NCBI GenBank assembly: GCA_944472155.2
Contig: OX235271.1
Span: 80,708,256 to 80,772,255, forward strand
Direction: 5' to 3'
Origin: Trichobilharzia szidati
Lineage: Eukaryota; Platyhelminthes; Trematoda; Strigeidida; Schistosomatidae
DNA length: 64,000 nt
Below the pieces are notes generated by a model. It was not told the origin of the DNA and made no database searches. It saw only the letters and a list, made by a program, of their open reading frames with translations. Shown here piece after piece: positions 32,110-41,784 of the stretch. Position 1 is the stretch's first letter. Each line of letters opens with the position of its first letter. The position numbers and the translations under genes were made by a program.

Positions 32110-32730
32110 ATATATTCATACTTAATTTCCTATTATTCTAGACGCTAGTGAAGATGCACAGACTAAGTATAAACGTTGGATTTCGAAGTATAGGGTCGGA
32201 AAGTATGGGTGTGAAAAAAGAAAGCTGATCACTGGGGGGGGGAATTCTCTAGTTTTAGTGTTATATCGAGAATTAGCAAATCCCAGAATATTTTCAGCAT
32301 TGGATTTTTGCTGTGGAACTAAACTTTGAACGTGTCCACTGCATGGTCTGCGGTCTCCACTAAGCATTTTATGATAATTCTCGATCTAAAGTGATATGGC
32401 TATTCACTTCGCTTACTACATGTTTAGTAGTTCTCCAAATAATATTGATCTGTTATGAAAACTGCTTTCAGATTTTAAAAAAATCCTTACGTAATCGAAG
32501 GGATTAGCGCTATGATGGATGTGTTTTTGAAAGATTTGGATTGGAATAGACAAAATCCAACTTTTTGTTTACGTATTATTCTTCGAAATGTTGTATTTGT
32601 TTTTTTCATTTCATTGTATTAAAATTTTGTAATTTCGATGAAGTGGAAGTCTGACTTTTGTTATATTATGAAGAAATTGAAAAAAACTGTTTCCTTTAAA
32701 AATAAATGTAAACTTAAAGGTTTTTAGTAG
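32110..32730. other. Intron 7 segment, no recognised feature
   Basis: AT-rich, with a 9-G run at 32234-32242. No feature recognised. Confidence 0.45.
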
Positions 32731-32734
32731 AAAT

Positions 32735-32883
32735 CGTGGCTGATGTACTCTTAAACCTTGCCCAGTTTACTTAGCCAATAGTAAGCTCTGAGGCTAGCAA
32801 TTCTCTCTTGTGAAAAAAACGGTCAGTGAATCTGCAAAGCTTGAAGCTTGAACCACTATATTCCACTCGGAAATCCAAGGAAT
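32735..32883 (+). mobile_element. SINE S1 body remnant
   Basis: GTGGCTGATGTACTCTTAAACC, GAGGCTAGCAATTCTCTC, AAAGCTTGAAGCTTGAACC and TATTCCACTCGGAAATCCAAGGAA (in blocks) correspond to S1 from the end of the head to the 3' terminus; heavily diverged. Confidence 0.5.
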
Positions 32884-32899
32884 TTACAGAAGTGTAAAT

Positions 32900-33790
32900 C
32901 GAAGTGTGGCGTGTGCTACTGACAAGATTTATCAGTCTGCCTGTCTGTTTTCGACATAGAACTTTGCACATATGTGCGGCAGTTCAAGTCGCCACACTCT
33001 TTCCTTGTAGCTCACAAAACAAGAGAAGAAAGTAGAAGAAATGCATATTAGAGACAGTAAACAGAGGTGTGAGACAAAGGAATAGTAATAACGAAGAACA
33101 AAACAGTTTCATTGGAAATCATAAGTCACAAGGAGTGGATGCATCTGCACCAGCCATTGAGAAGGATTTTGAGCCATGTCACCAATTGTTTCCAACCACT
33201 GGTTTTTACCGCCCCGAGGACCCCAACCAGGAAGTCTACACCTTCCTACCTGGCCTAGACTAACTGTTGTGAAATTCATTGACTGGTGAAGCCATCTTTT
33301 GGTTTGACCTCCACCAGCTCTTTTCCAGCCTGACCCTATGTCAGCTAACATTTCCCGTCAAGGAAGGCGATGACTAGACATACGTAACACATGTCCTAAC
33401 CATCTCAGTCAATGTAGCTTCACAGCCTCGTCGATTGATTTCCCCTCCCCTCTACCTAGCACTCGACGCCTAACCTCAGTATTACTCACCTTATTATACC
33501 ACTTCACATGGGAGATAGAACTCAAGCACCTATGATCGAAGACAGCTAGCCAGGCTTTTCATGTCTTCCACTCTCAATGGCCAGGTCTCACATCCATAAA
33601 TGAGGAGGGAGCGGACTGCTGATTTATCAGTAGTATATAAAGAGAAACTCATCGGCACAAAAATATCAAATAGAGGAGAGATAGATTTGAAGTCAAATTG
33701 AGGAAGTGAACTTGTATTGCGGTGAAACATGAGAGACACAAAAAGAAGACAAAGAAATACAATATGAAGGAAAGAACTGTCATAAGTGTT
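32900..33790 (+). repeat. Dispersed repeat R5, split by a LINE-A insertion
   Basis: GTGTGGCGTGTGCTACTGAC, AAGATTTATCAGT (left, to 32936) and CTGATTTATCAGTAGTATAT, AAAGAGAAACTCATCGGCAC, AAATATCAAATAG and onward to about 33790 (right, from 33621) are one R5 copy. LINE-A at 32937-33620 separates the halves, with a duplicated GATTTATCAGT. Confidence 0.7.
32937..33620 (-). pseudogene. LINE-A 3' fragment with 11-bp TSD
   Basis: GATTTATCAGT lies at 32926-32936 and 33621-33631. On the minus strand the fragment starts in the C-terminal coding region (LLIYGCETWPLRVEDMKSLA), continues with the LRWL, MLADIGSGWKRAGGGQTKRW and VGRCRLPGWGP blocks, then AQNPSQWLVQMHPL, and ends in GTCGAAAACAGACAGGCAG. 5'-truncated; frameshifts present. 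Confidence 0.85.
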
Positions 33791-33794
33791 CTGA

Positions 33795-34370
33795 AGGAAC
33801 CTATCATTCGGACCTGAAGTCCATTATTTCTTATTGTTTACCACAAGTACTTCGGACTATCCACCGAGCTGACAGTCATAGGGTAGCAACTTAAAATTTG
33901 TATGTAAAACTTATTTTGTGCTCCCTATTCTGTTAAATTCTTTGGAATACTTTTATGATATCTTCCTAGTAAGGCTTTTGTTGATCATTATTATCATTAT
34001 CTATAGATTCTGAACAGATACTTAGAGTTATCTAGTAAAAAAAAATTTTGCACACGCCTAGGTCTGAACAGTGGTAAAAATCATGTTTCCATGCTTTCCT
34101 CATTTCTAAAGTTAATTATTAAGAGTATGATTTAACATTCAATAGACAAATTAGTAACCAGTTTTTATTTTATCAGTGTTACTGTTGTTGTCGTTATTAT
34201 TATTATTATTACTATTATTGTTGTTGTCGTTTTTTTCCCCAGGAAATTTGATCTGTCTCCTTATCCTTAGAGAAAAATAACTCCCGTGTTGTTGTGTGTA
34301 CATAAAAACAAAAAGTCAAAAATAATTCTGTCGCTTTTAGTTTGTTTATTGAGGTTACTGGAAACTAGGG

Positions 34371-34408
<38 letters not shown>

Positions 34409-34850
34409 TGGAGAATAATGACAGTTACTGTTATAATACTCAACCACTGTAATAGAATCGGTAGCAATGAGTCTTGTCCCATACCCTGGTGACTGGAATG
34501 AAAGATAAAAGGAATATGCTGTTGCCTAATAATTATAGGTCACATGTCTGGCTTCTGTTTTTTGTCTCTTGTTTTGTCGTTTGATTGCATACTGTTCTCC
34601 CTCTCTCTCTCTCCCCCCCTTAGTCATGTAAACACTGGCCCCGCCTATCATAACAATATATAGGGAAATAAAGGTGAGGTTTAAAAGCCTAAAACTCAGG
34701 AAGGGAAAAAATTTTTTCCCATTTGCTTATTAATCACTACCAGTGGGAATGATTCAACTTTAGACGTAAACCTTGACAGTAGTAGAATTTTATTCGTCTG
34801 AATTCTGTAATAGCTGTAGATTTTTACATTTCAAATTTAATCGTCATATT
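33795..34850. other. Intron 7 segment with TTA and TA microsatellites
   Basis: Contains a TTATTATTATTATTACTATT tract at about 34193-34215 and (TA)n at 34372-34405. A CTCTCTCTCTCTCC tract lies near 34600. No other feature recognised. Confidence 0.5.
34372..34405. repeat. (TA)n microsatellite
   Basis: About 34 bases of TA repeats; likely polymorphic. Confidence 0.95.
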
Positions 34851-34855
34851 TAGTT

Positions 34856-35045
34856 AGTGGATGGTGACTAGCAGTGAAATCTAGGATGCGAATTTCGTCT
34901 TATTTGGGACTCTTCATCTGGATGTACCTGCATTTCCCAGTGAGTGATGATGTTCCCACCGAGGCTCGAACCCAGTGCCCATAGTTTCAAACGCCAAAGC
35001 CTTATCCAATAGACCACTTGGGCCACGAAAGCCACCTCTTATGGA
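34856..35045 (-). mobile_element. SINE S2 (Smalpha-like), minus copy with full tRNA head
   Basis: On the minus strand: AAGAGGTGGCTTTCGTGGCC (head), A-box-like GGCCCAAGTGGTCTATTGG, B-box-like TGGGTTCGAGCCTCGGTGG, then ATGCAGGTACATCCAG, core ATGAAGA (C3 to A), stem GTCCCAAATAAGAC, GAAATTCGCATC, CTAGATTTCACTGC. GAAA intact, C3 lost. Confidence 0.8.
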
Positions 35046-35049
35046 ATGG

Positions 35050-35082
35050 GTCAATCGACGGGAAAATTTACAATTCAATTAA
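35050..35082 (+). mobile_element. SINE S2 3' tail remnant between two copies
   Basis: TCAATCGACGGGAAAATTTA and CAATTCAATTAAAATT repeat the 3' tail found at 35378-35412. It suggests the inverted pair arose next to, or inside, an existing plus-strand copy. Confidence 0.6.
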
Positions 35083-35093
35083 AATTAATATGA

Positions 35094-35415
35094 CCCGTTG
35101 CACAAGAGGTGGCTCTCGTGGCCTGAGTGGTCTAGTGGATAACGCTTTGACGTTTGAAACTATGGGCACTGGGTTTAAGCCTCAGTGGGAACATCATCAC
35201 TCACTGCGGAATGCAGGTATATCCAGATGACGAGTTCAAAATAGGACGAAACGTGCATTCTGCATTCCACTGCTAGTCACCATCCACGAATTAACTTCTA
35301 ATTAAATGCACAGACTTCGTCAAAGCATCTGCACAAGAAGCCGACATGTCAACCTGAAACCGAGCACTTCGGTCCAATCAATCGACGGGAAAATCTAAAA
35401 TTCAGTTAAAATTAA
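35094..35415 (+). mobile_element. SINE S2 (Smalpha-like), complete plus copy
   Basis: The most complete S2: head AGAGGTGGCTCTCGTGGCCT with A-box GTGGCCTGAGTGGTCTAGTG, B-box-like GGGTTTAAGCCTCAGTGGG, hammerhead near 35219-35278 (GGTATATCCAG, ATGACGA with C3 to A, GTTCAAAATAGGAC, GAAAC, GTGCATT, CTGCATTCCACTGC), and tail AGAAGCCGACATGTCAACCT to GAAAATCTAAAATTCAG. Length about 320 bases fits Smalpha-type elements. Sense to the host gene but with a core mutation. Confidence 0.85.
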
Positions 35416-35489
35416 TCGTCATATGTTTACAATAGGACTAAGTTGTCTGTATACAAAAGCTTTACTGCTGCATATTCAACAGACGCCTA

Positions 35490-35850
35490 TTTCAAGTTTG
35501 ATCACGTAGTGGCATTAGTTAGAGAAGCATTGAAAACTAGGACATAATGGACAGTTGTTTCGTCTTAGTTTGAGACTTGGATAGTACGCACCCGCGATCC
35601 CATTTGGGATTGAACCCATGACCTTCCAGCTATGAGGACAACCCATTGACTATTTAGTCACTGGGATGGAATCCAATGCTCCATGAATTCTAACTTCTTA
35701 TAGTTTACACTATATATATATAACGCCATCGCCAGCCAATGTCACTGACAAGTATTTGTCCACACACCCAACTTGTTTGACCCTACTGGTCATGGATTTT
35801 TACTAGAATTCCAGGAGCACCATCCTCTAGTCCTTCATATTTAATTTTTT
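35490..35850 (-). mobile_element. SINE S3 copy
   Basis: On the minus strand: A-box-like CCAGTGACTAAATAGTCAAT, B-box-like TGGGTTCAATCCCAAATGG, hammerhead-like block ACTATCCAAGTCTCAAACTA, AGACGAAACAACTGTCC (GAAAC intact, CTGANGA lost), tail TTTTCAATGCTTCTCTAAC. The part right of the head (to about 35850) contains ACAAATACTTGTCAGTGACA and CTGGAATTCTAGTAAAAATC, as at 42060-42125. Confidence 0.65.
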
Positions 35851-35854
35851 TTAT

Positions 35855-36430
35855 TTGTTAAACTATATAACTTGTAAGAATGTTACAAGTAACTGGACAA
35901 TTGTCTAAAGTGATTACTTTAGTGACTAACTGTCGAATGTTCACAGAATGTTTGTGTAAAAGAAGTTATAGCGTTTTATCTGAACAGACTATGCTGATGT
36001 TGTAGGCCACAATTTTGCGTTTGCAACTGTATTTGAAGGTGTTTTTTTAAGTGTCTGATTTCACAACAATACTGACAGAAAAAATTGGGATTAGTGTCCA
36101 CAGCTTTAAGATGTTGCACTTCATAATAAACTCTTTGAAGAAGAAAGCTAAAAAGAGAAAATCAATAGACTTACTTTGCTATCATAAGTAAGATAACATT
36201 GGTGGTCAGAACACATTTAAATGATATTGACATAGGTGTGTGTGTGTGTGCTATCGCCATATGAATTAGAGTCATCCGTCATTAGGTGTGGTTGTTTAGA
36301 CTTCTAACTAGAATCTTGCACTGATTTATACTTCTCAAGAATAACATTCAAGGATTTATTGAACTAATATCATGTTTCGGTCTAATCATTGTCATTGATC
36401 ACTTACCAAGCAGATATACAACACAAGTCT
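35855..36430. other. Intron 7 segment, no recognised feature
   Basis: AT-rich, a short (GT)n tract at about 36235-36250. Nothing else recognised. Confidence 0.45.
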
Positions 36431-36431
36431 T

Positions 36432-36632
36432 CGTCGATTCTTTGAATTCCGAGAAGAACATAAGGCTTCAATCATTGAAGTTTCAGTAATTGTGCTGTGT
36501 TTTACGGCATAGGATTGTTAGTCCCACTACAAACTTAACTTCATCTCTGGCCTTACCACTGGCTAGATAAGTTATAGGAGTGCTTCGACCTCGTGACTGT
36601 TGAGCATTCTACCACTGGACAACCGATGCTAG
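36432..36632 (-). mobile_element. SINE S1, diverged
   Basis: On the minus strand AGCATCGGTTGTCCAGTGGT (head), AGGTCGAAGCACTCCTATAA, CTTATCTAGCCAGTGGTAAG, GGACTAACAATCCTATGCCG and GAACTTC-like end TTGAAGCCTTATGTTCTTCT match S1 in order. Confidence 0.55.
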
Positions 36633-37148
36633 GTAAGGAGGGGGAAATCAATCGACGAGGCTGTGAAGTTACACCGACTGAGATGGTTAGGACATGTGTT
36701 ACGTATGCCTAGTCATCGCCTTCCTCGACCGACGGGCAATGTTAGCTGATATAGGGTCAGGCTGGAAAAGAGCTAGCTAACGGCGGTCAAACCAAAAGAT
36801 GGCTTCACCAGTCAATGAATTTCACAACAGTTAGATTAAGCCACGTAGGAAGGTGTAGACTTCCTGGTTGGGGTAAGTAAGTACCAATGCCTGGAAACAA
36901 TTGGTGATATAGCTCAAAATCGTTCTCAATGGCTGGCGCAGATACATCCACTCCTTGTGACTTATGTTTTCCAATTAAGCTGTTTTGTTCTTCGTTATTA
37001 GTATTCCTTTGTCTCACACCTCTGTTCACTGTCTATATGATGCATTTCTCCTACTTTCTTCTCTTGCTTTGTGTGCTATATAGAGTGTGGCAACTTCAAC
37101 TGCTGCACATCGGTGAAAAATTCTATGTCGAAAACAGACAGACAGATG
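36632..37148 (+). pseudogene. LINE-A 3' fragment
   Basis: AAGGAGGGGGAAATCAATCG, then the blocks coding for DEAVKLH, RWLGHVLRMPSHRLP, GSGWKRA, GGQTKRWLHQSMNF and ending GTCGAAAACAGACAGACAG. 5'-truncated. It is close in sequence to 32937-33620 and 57924-58625. Confidence 0.8.
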
Positions 37149-37301
37149 CGACATGTGCATTTTAACAGTTTATTATATGAAGTATTATCTCTTTAGACAG
37201 GTATTTACATACTAAACAACTCTAATGTTCACTATGCTAGCTTGTTTTGTTCTTTTGTTCTGTATGTCTATATGCAATATAATTTTAATATTGTATTATA
37301 G

Positions 37302-37601
37302 ACTAAAAAGAAGTCGTATGGTGGTAGTAGTGGCGGTGATGGTGATAATAAGGATAATGACCATCAGTCGAATTTATTAATCGTCTCCGCTGTTGTTCAT
37401 TCATCTGAATCTATGACCACTGGAAATGTACAGGATACTTTCGATCGAAATACAAAATGTACACTGTCATCATCATCATCTACTGCTGCTGCTTGTACTT
37501 CTACAGATTCTTCTTCGTTGTCATCAATGGCAGCAGTGTCCTCATCACATCATCATCGTCAACAGAAACAGTCTCACCTTGATATGGATAAAATATCTCA
37601 G
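37302..37601 (+). CDS. pard3: Par-3-like exon 8 (post-PDZ3 low-complexity region)
   Basis: 100 codons, phase 0 at both ends (acceptor TTATAG|ACT, donor CAG|GTTAGT). It starts with a basic patch TKKKSYGG, then Gly/Asp/Asn-rich sequence, a hydrophobic stretch NLLIVSAVVHSSES, and a long Ser/Ala/Thr-rich tract with SSSSS and HHH runs. No domain is recognised. Inclusion rests on consistent phase with exons 7 and 9, good splice sites and coding-type composition with no stop. It could be alternatively spliced, because exons 8 and 9 are both symmetric (phase 0-0). Confidence 0.8.
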
Positions 37602-37674
37602 GTTAGTTAATAGAAATTTGATTACTTCTGCAATTTTATGTGATAATGTATTTATTAGTGATATGGAGAATTTA

Positions 37675-37985
37675 TCATATCAAGTATTGGACAGAGTGGA
37701 ACGTCTTGTCCGTGTACGCTGGGTGGGTGGTAGGTCGTGTATACGCGACCTTGTAGAACCAGATGGATGACGTCTTCCATATAGTTTCAAGTATGTTAGA
37801 TGGTTGGAGGTGATCGGCAGGAAGTCTTGGACCTAGGTTTCGTGCTAGTTGGCACTCAACAGTCAGCAAGGCATATCTACAACCTTGAAGGAACTCATGT
37901 CCCTTCTGAGATTCCAACCCGCATCACCCAGTGCTGCAGTCAGAGACGTTGCCACTGAGCTATTCAGGCTCGTGACTGACCTCCT
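37675..37985 (-). mobile_element. tRNA-headed SINE S4
   Basis: On the minus strand GCCTGAATAGCTCAGTGGCA gives a clear A box (TAGCTCAGTGGC), and GCGGGTTGGAATCTCAGAAG the B box, 40 bases apart as in tRNA genes. The body (CCTTGAAGGTTGTAGATATG, CCAACTAGCACGAAACCTAG, CCAACCATCTAACATACTTG) ends near 37675. It starts about 75 bases after the exon 8 donor. Part of the body (GTTAGATGGTTGGAGG) recurs inverted inside the element at 38006-38335. Confidence 0.65.
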
Positions 37986-38005
37986 ATAGGACTGTATTGG
38001 ATATT

Positions 38006-38335
38006 TTTTTTTGATTGCACACTAGTCAGTAACTAGTGTAATGTGTCTAGTCCTATCTTCGGTGCAGACTGAATTGTCTCAGTCAAGTCAGTTTCATTGT
38101 CTTTCTAGACAGCATCTTCAGTGTAAAACTGCAATGGCATGAAGTGAAGTTATTATGAATTCTCTTCCTACCGATTGCCTCCAACCATCTAACACAAACA
38201 ATTCACAGTGCACCGTAATGGCGAGCCACCTAGCATGGTGGCCACATTGCAAACATGACTGATAGAATTCAGTCTGCATCGAAGATAGGACTAGACTCAT
38301 TACACTAGTTACTGACTAGTGTGCAATCAAAAAAA
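38006..38335. mobile_element. 330-bp element with 70-bp terminal inverted repeats
   Basis: Left arm 38006-38075 (TTTTTTTGATTGCACACTAG, TCAGTAACTAGTGTAATGTG, TCTAGTCCTATCTTCGGTGC, AGACTGAATT) and right arm 38266-38335 are reverse complements with only a few mismatches. The 190-base centre has no coding frame and contains an inverted piece of S4-like sequence (CTACCGATTGCCTCCAACCA). It looks like a MITE or a fold-back product; flanking duplications were not convincing. Confidence 0.7.
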
Positions 38336-38355
38336 GTTCCAAGTATGTATGGCTT

Positions 38356-38510
38356 CCATTATGGGTAAATTTTATTTTGATAGAGTCTCACAGTGTTATA
38401 CAGTAATATCAGTAAATATTACTGTATAACACTGTGAGACTCTATCAAAATAAAATTTACCCATAATGGAATTACACTCTACCACAGTGCCCAAGTTTTA
38501 TTCTTATATC
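38356..38510. mobile_element. Hairpin insertion made of Penelope D terminal sequence, 12-bp TSD
   Basis: TATGTATGGCTT at 38344-38355 and 38511-38522 bounds a 155-base insertion. Its first 114 bases (38356-38469) are a perfect palindrome: two 54-base arms starting CCATTATGGGTAAATTTTAT around a 6-base centre. The remaining 41 bases (ATTACACTCTACCACAGTGC, CCAAGTTTTATTCTTATATC) continue the outermost end of the Penelope-D family, as at 43340-43387. No coding sequence. Confidence 0.88.
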
Positions 38511-38599
38511 TATGTATGGCTTATCTAAGGTATTCATTATTATAAATTCATAATAAATCTCTGCATGTTTTAAATATGACCACCTTTGGAATCACATTT

Positions 38600-39790
38600 G
38601 CATACAAAAGACCGAAAATACCCAATTATTTGTCAAGAAAATAAATGACAATTCAGTTAACGAAATTTTCCACATCGCAAAAGTCATCTTCAAACACCTT
38701 ACAGTTATATTTTTATCTACCGAAAGCATATAGTAGTCTACTGTTGAGTAATAGAAGGGGTAGCATAATCGATAAGATTAGTCAGGAGTGATTTCTAAAA
38801 ATAGAATATTACGTAATACCCGACGACGCAATGGGAATAAGACTTCGAAATCTGATGAAGTGGAAATTGTTATTCGATGAGAATTAAGGTAGGTGAGTGT
38901 CCATTTGATAAATGTGAAGATGAATAAGGAAAAGAGATAGTGAAATGTACAAAAATGTTTTGTTAGAGTGATAATGGTGAATTAATTACTGAAAATAGAA
39001 GGGAACCAATAGGAAAGATCTTAAGACCATGATAGAATAGGAGACTCAAGAAACCTTTTCTGAATGCAGAGTTCAGGATGTTATTGATAAATCACTAGCA
39101 TCTCTGCCATTCACAGATTCAGAAATCTATCACCTATTGTACGATTTGATGTTACCTTGTAGATAATTTTAAAAGACAACTCTGATAATGGTGCACGGTA
39201 TGAGTTCATTTGGCGCTGGAGATTTAAGCTAGTAATTGTCTTACATTGTTCTATTGATAACCATACCACATAATGTTAAGATATGCGTTTCTAAAGTGCG
39301 CGCTTTGTGTTATCAATATAAGTAGCTTCATAGAAGCAAATGGTATTACAAACACATATTAAAGTGGCCCAAAGCCACAGTTTACTCTTCACGTTTCCAT
39401 TAGTCACTTGCCGACTGTAGGAATTGATACGTAGCTAAGCCGAAAAGAATGCATCTTTTTATTTGTTCGCTCGTTTCTTTTGTACATTTCTCTAGGTTTT
39501 TCGTTTCCCCCACCCACTTTCACACTTGTCAAGGGGACACCCACCTACCATACTTCTCACCGAGTAACAATTTTCACCTTATTAGATTTCAAACCCTTAT
39601 TTCTGTTCTATCTTCTGGTATTACGTAATAGTTTCCCCCTAAAAACCATTCCTAATTAATTGTATAGATTATATCACCTCTCCTATTACTCAGTAGTAGA
39701 TATAAATACGATTGTAAGGTCTTTGAAGATGGATTTGTCGATAAAGGAAATTTTCTTCACTGGACACTATAAATTTATTTGTATGCAATT
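38600..39790 (-). pseudogene. Penelope-like element C3 (GIY-YIG remnant between inverted pLTRs)
   Basis: The left pLTR (about 38600-38990) resembles the one of C1 at 13395-14060. The right end (about 39475-39790) is its reverse complement (AGTGAAGAAAATTTCCTTTA, TCGACAAATCCATCTTCAAA on the minus strand). Between them, on the minus strand, lies a decayed endonuclease: a GLWATLICVC-type start near 39390, YIDNTKRAL-like and later TSLNLQRQMN and ELSFKIIYKV pieces (39060-39440). No long frame remains. The left pLTR preserves the empty site for the S1 insertion of 13677-13910. Confidence 0.72.
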
Positions 39791-39812
39791 ACGTAAATGT
39801 AAGTTCTTCAGT

Positions 39813-41028
39813 CAGTCTGTCTGTCTGGATTCAACATAGAACTCGGCACCGAAGTGCACCAGTTCGAGTTGCCACATTCCAAATAGCACACAAAGGTAGA
39901 CAAGAAGATGAGTGAAGAGAATCAATAGAGTTTTGACAAGTATAAGAGTGAAACAGAATGAGTAATGGTAGAAAGGAATATGAAAGATTACAGAGACTGA
40001 ATACATCTGCGTAAGCCATTGACAACGATTTTGAGCCATGTCACCTATTGTCCCCAGCCATTGGTTCTTAGAGTCCCGAGGGCCCCAACCTGGAAGTGTG
40101 CGTCTCCCTACTTGACTCAGTTTAACTGTCAGGGATTCCGTGGATTGATGCCATGTTTTTGTTTGACCACCACTTACTCTTTTCCAACCTGCACCTATAT
40201 CAGCTAGTAATGCCCGTCGTGGGAGGCGATGGCTAGGCATGCGCAGCACGTGACCTAGCCATCTCAATCTATGTAACTTTATAGCCTCGTCGATTGATTT
40301 TCCCTCTTTACCCAACACTCTACGCCTAACGTCAACATTACTTACCTTATTATACCACCTAACGTGAGAAAGAGATCGTAGACATCTATGATCAAAAACA
40401 GACAACCTTTTCATGTCTTCAACTCGTATTGGCCATGTTTCAGAGCCATAGAGAAGGACGGAGTGAAGTGCTGAGCAGTACACACGTCCCTTGGTTGATA
40501 GTCGGATCTCACGCCTACGCCAGAGATGGTGTAAGTTAGCGGAAGCAGCCCGAGCTTTTTGAATCCGTGCTGAGATTTCGTCACCAATCAATCCGTTGGT
40601 GCTGATACAACTTCCGAAATAGGTGAAGTGGTCAACATATTCTATCACTTCACTCCCTATCACTAAGCTAGGAGTTGACGTAGTCCAGTCCTGTAGCAGC
40701 ATCTTGCATTTTACAGGGGCGAATTGCATGCCAAACATACGAAGATTGCTGCTCAAGGTGTTCAGAAGACTCTGCATTTTGTCAGCATCCTCCCCTAACA
40801 GGACTATGTCATCTGCATATTCTAAGTCCGTGAGACTATTCCCTGGTAACAAGTCGATTCCTAAGTCGTTAAGTTCAGTTAAGGATACTTCCATTAGCAT
40901 ATCTATGATGAAGTTAAACAGAAAAGGGGAAAGTGGACATCCTTGATGGACACCACTGGATGTTATCAATTCAGATGACGATTCCCCACAAGCCCTTACA
41001 CAGCTACGTGCGTCGATGGCGTAGCGGT
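39813..41028 (-). CDS. LINE-A retrotransposon ORF fragment (RTE-like reverse transcriptase, open frame), 13-bp TSD
   Basis: TAAGTTCTTCAGT at 39800-39812 and 41029-41041 bounds this insertion. On the minus strand a frame of about 400 codons stays open from the 5' breakpoint to the 3' end. It contains SSGVHQGCPLSPFLFNFIID (motif B), LEYADDIVLLGEDADKMQSL (YADD catalytic motif), VKCKMLLQDW, HLWRRREIRLSTKGRVYCSA, LLYGSETWPIRVEDMKRLSV, and C-terminal LHRLRWLGHVLRMPSHRLPR, GWKRVSGGQTKTWHQS, QVGRRTLPGWGPRDSKNQWL. The N-terminal reverse transcriptase blocks and any endonuclease are missing, so it cannot be autonomous. The 3' end is CAGACAGACAGACTG. Apparently the youngest LINE here. Its first residues (MQPTEELNRYAIDA) derive from the flank and a SINE fragment, not from the LINE. 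Confidence 0.9.
41002..41028 (+). repeat. SINE S1 head fragment at the LINE-A 5' junction
   Basis: GCTACGTGCGTCGATGGCGT followed by AGCGGT equals the first part of the S1 tRNA-like head. It lies inside the target-site duplication and in opposite orientation to the LINE. Confidence 0.75.
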
Positions 41029-41044
41029 TAAGTTCTTCAGTAGG

Positions 41045-41780
41045 CTGCATTGTTGAATTTCATTGGATGAAAATTGAATCTTCAAACTTCTAAGTTGTAC
41101 AAAAATTTCCATATATCATGAAGTAATAATCATAATCAGCTTCAGTGACCAAAAGTAAAATCCCAGGATACTAAGTGTTGTTATTTCAATGATGTTTTCT
41201 ACAGTTTGTCTTTTTTTCCTATTTAAGCGTGTATATTTTTTTGTCATCATGTGCAACAGTGTGTTTGTGTGTGTGTGCGTGCGTGTAGTATGTGTGTAGC
41301 CTTTTCCTAACTTCTTATTCTTCTTACTATTATTGTGTTTTTCTCTTAAATATTTTTAAATCTTGTTTTACACTTAACATTTGGTCTAACGCTTTACTTT
41401 ATTTTTCTAGTCATTGTCTGTGTCTTATCTTCACTTTTGTATTAATAAACAGAAAATTTTTGAATCATGTTATTTTGTAGAAGAAGTTATATTAGGCGTT
41501 TGTTGAAGATATTTTGATCGATTCTTTATGACTATATGATATGAACGATAAGGACACTGTTTGCCTGGTGTAGTTTTTGTAATAACGTCGTTAATACGAT
41601 AGTAAAAATACCGCTACTATGCTTCGATACATGAAGGTGGTAGATAAGTGACTCGTTTGAATATCGAATACTATATACCTATGTCTAATCACGTCTGATC
41701 TCCAGGGCTCTTGCAAATAAAGATAGGAGATGAATTGGTCTGGGCCAATGAGAATAATTGACATTTATTATGTTCTATAG
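41045..41780. other. Intron 8 segment, no recognised feature
   Basis: AT-rich, with a (GT)n/(TGCG) tract at 41255-41300. No feature recognised. Confidence 0.45.
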
Positions 41781-41784
41781 TTTG

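Noticed and set aside
39812..41050. The longest open frame as a host gene
   Set aside because: It is reverse transcriptase C-terminal sequence bounded by a 13-bp target-site duplication; its first residues come from the flank and a SINE fragment.
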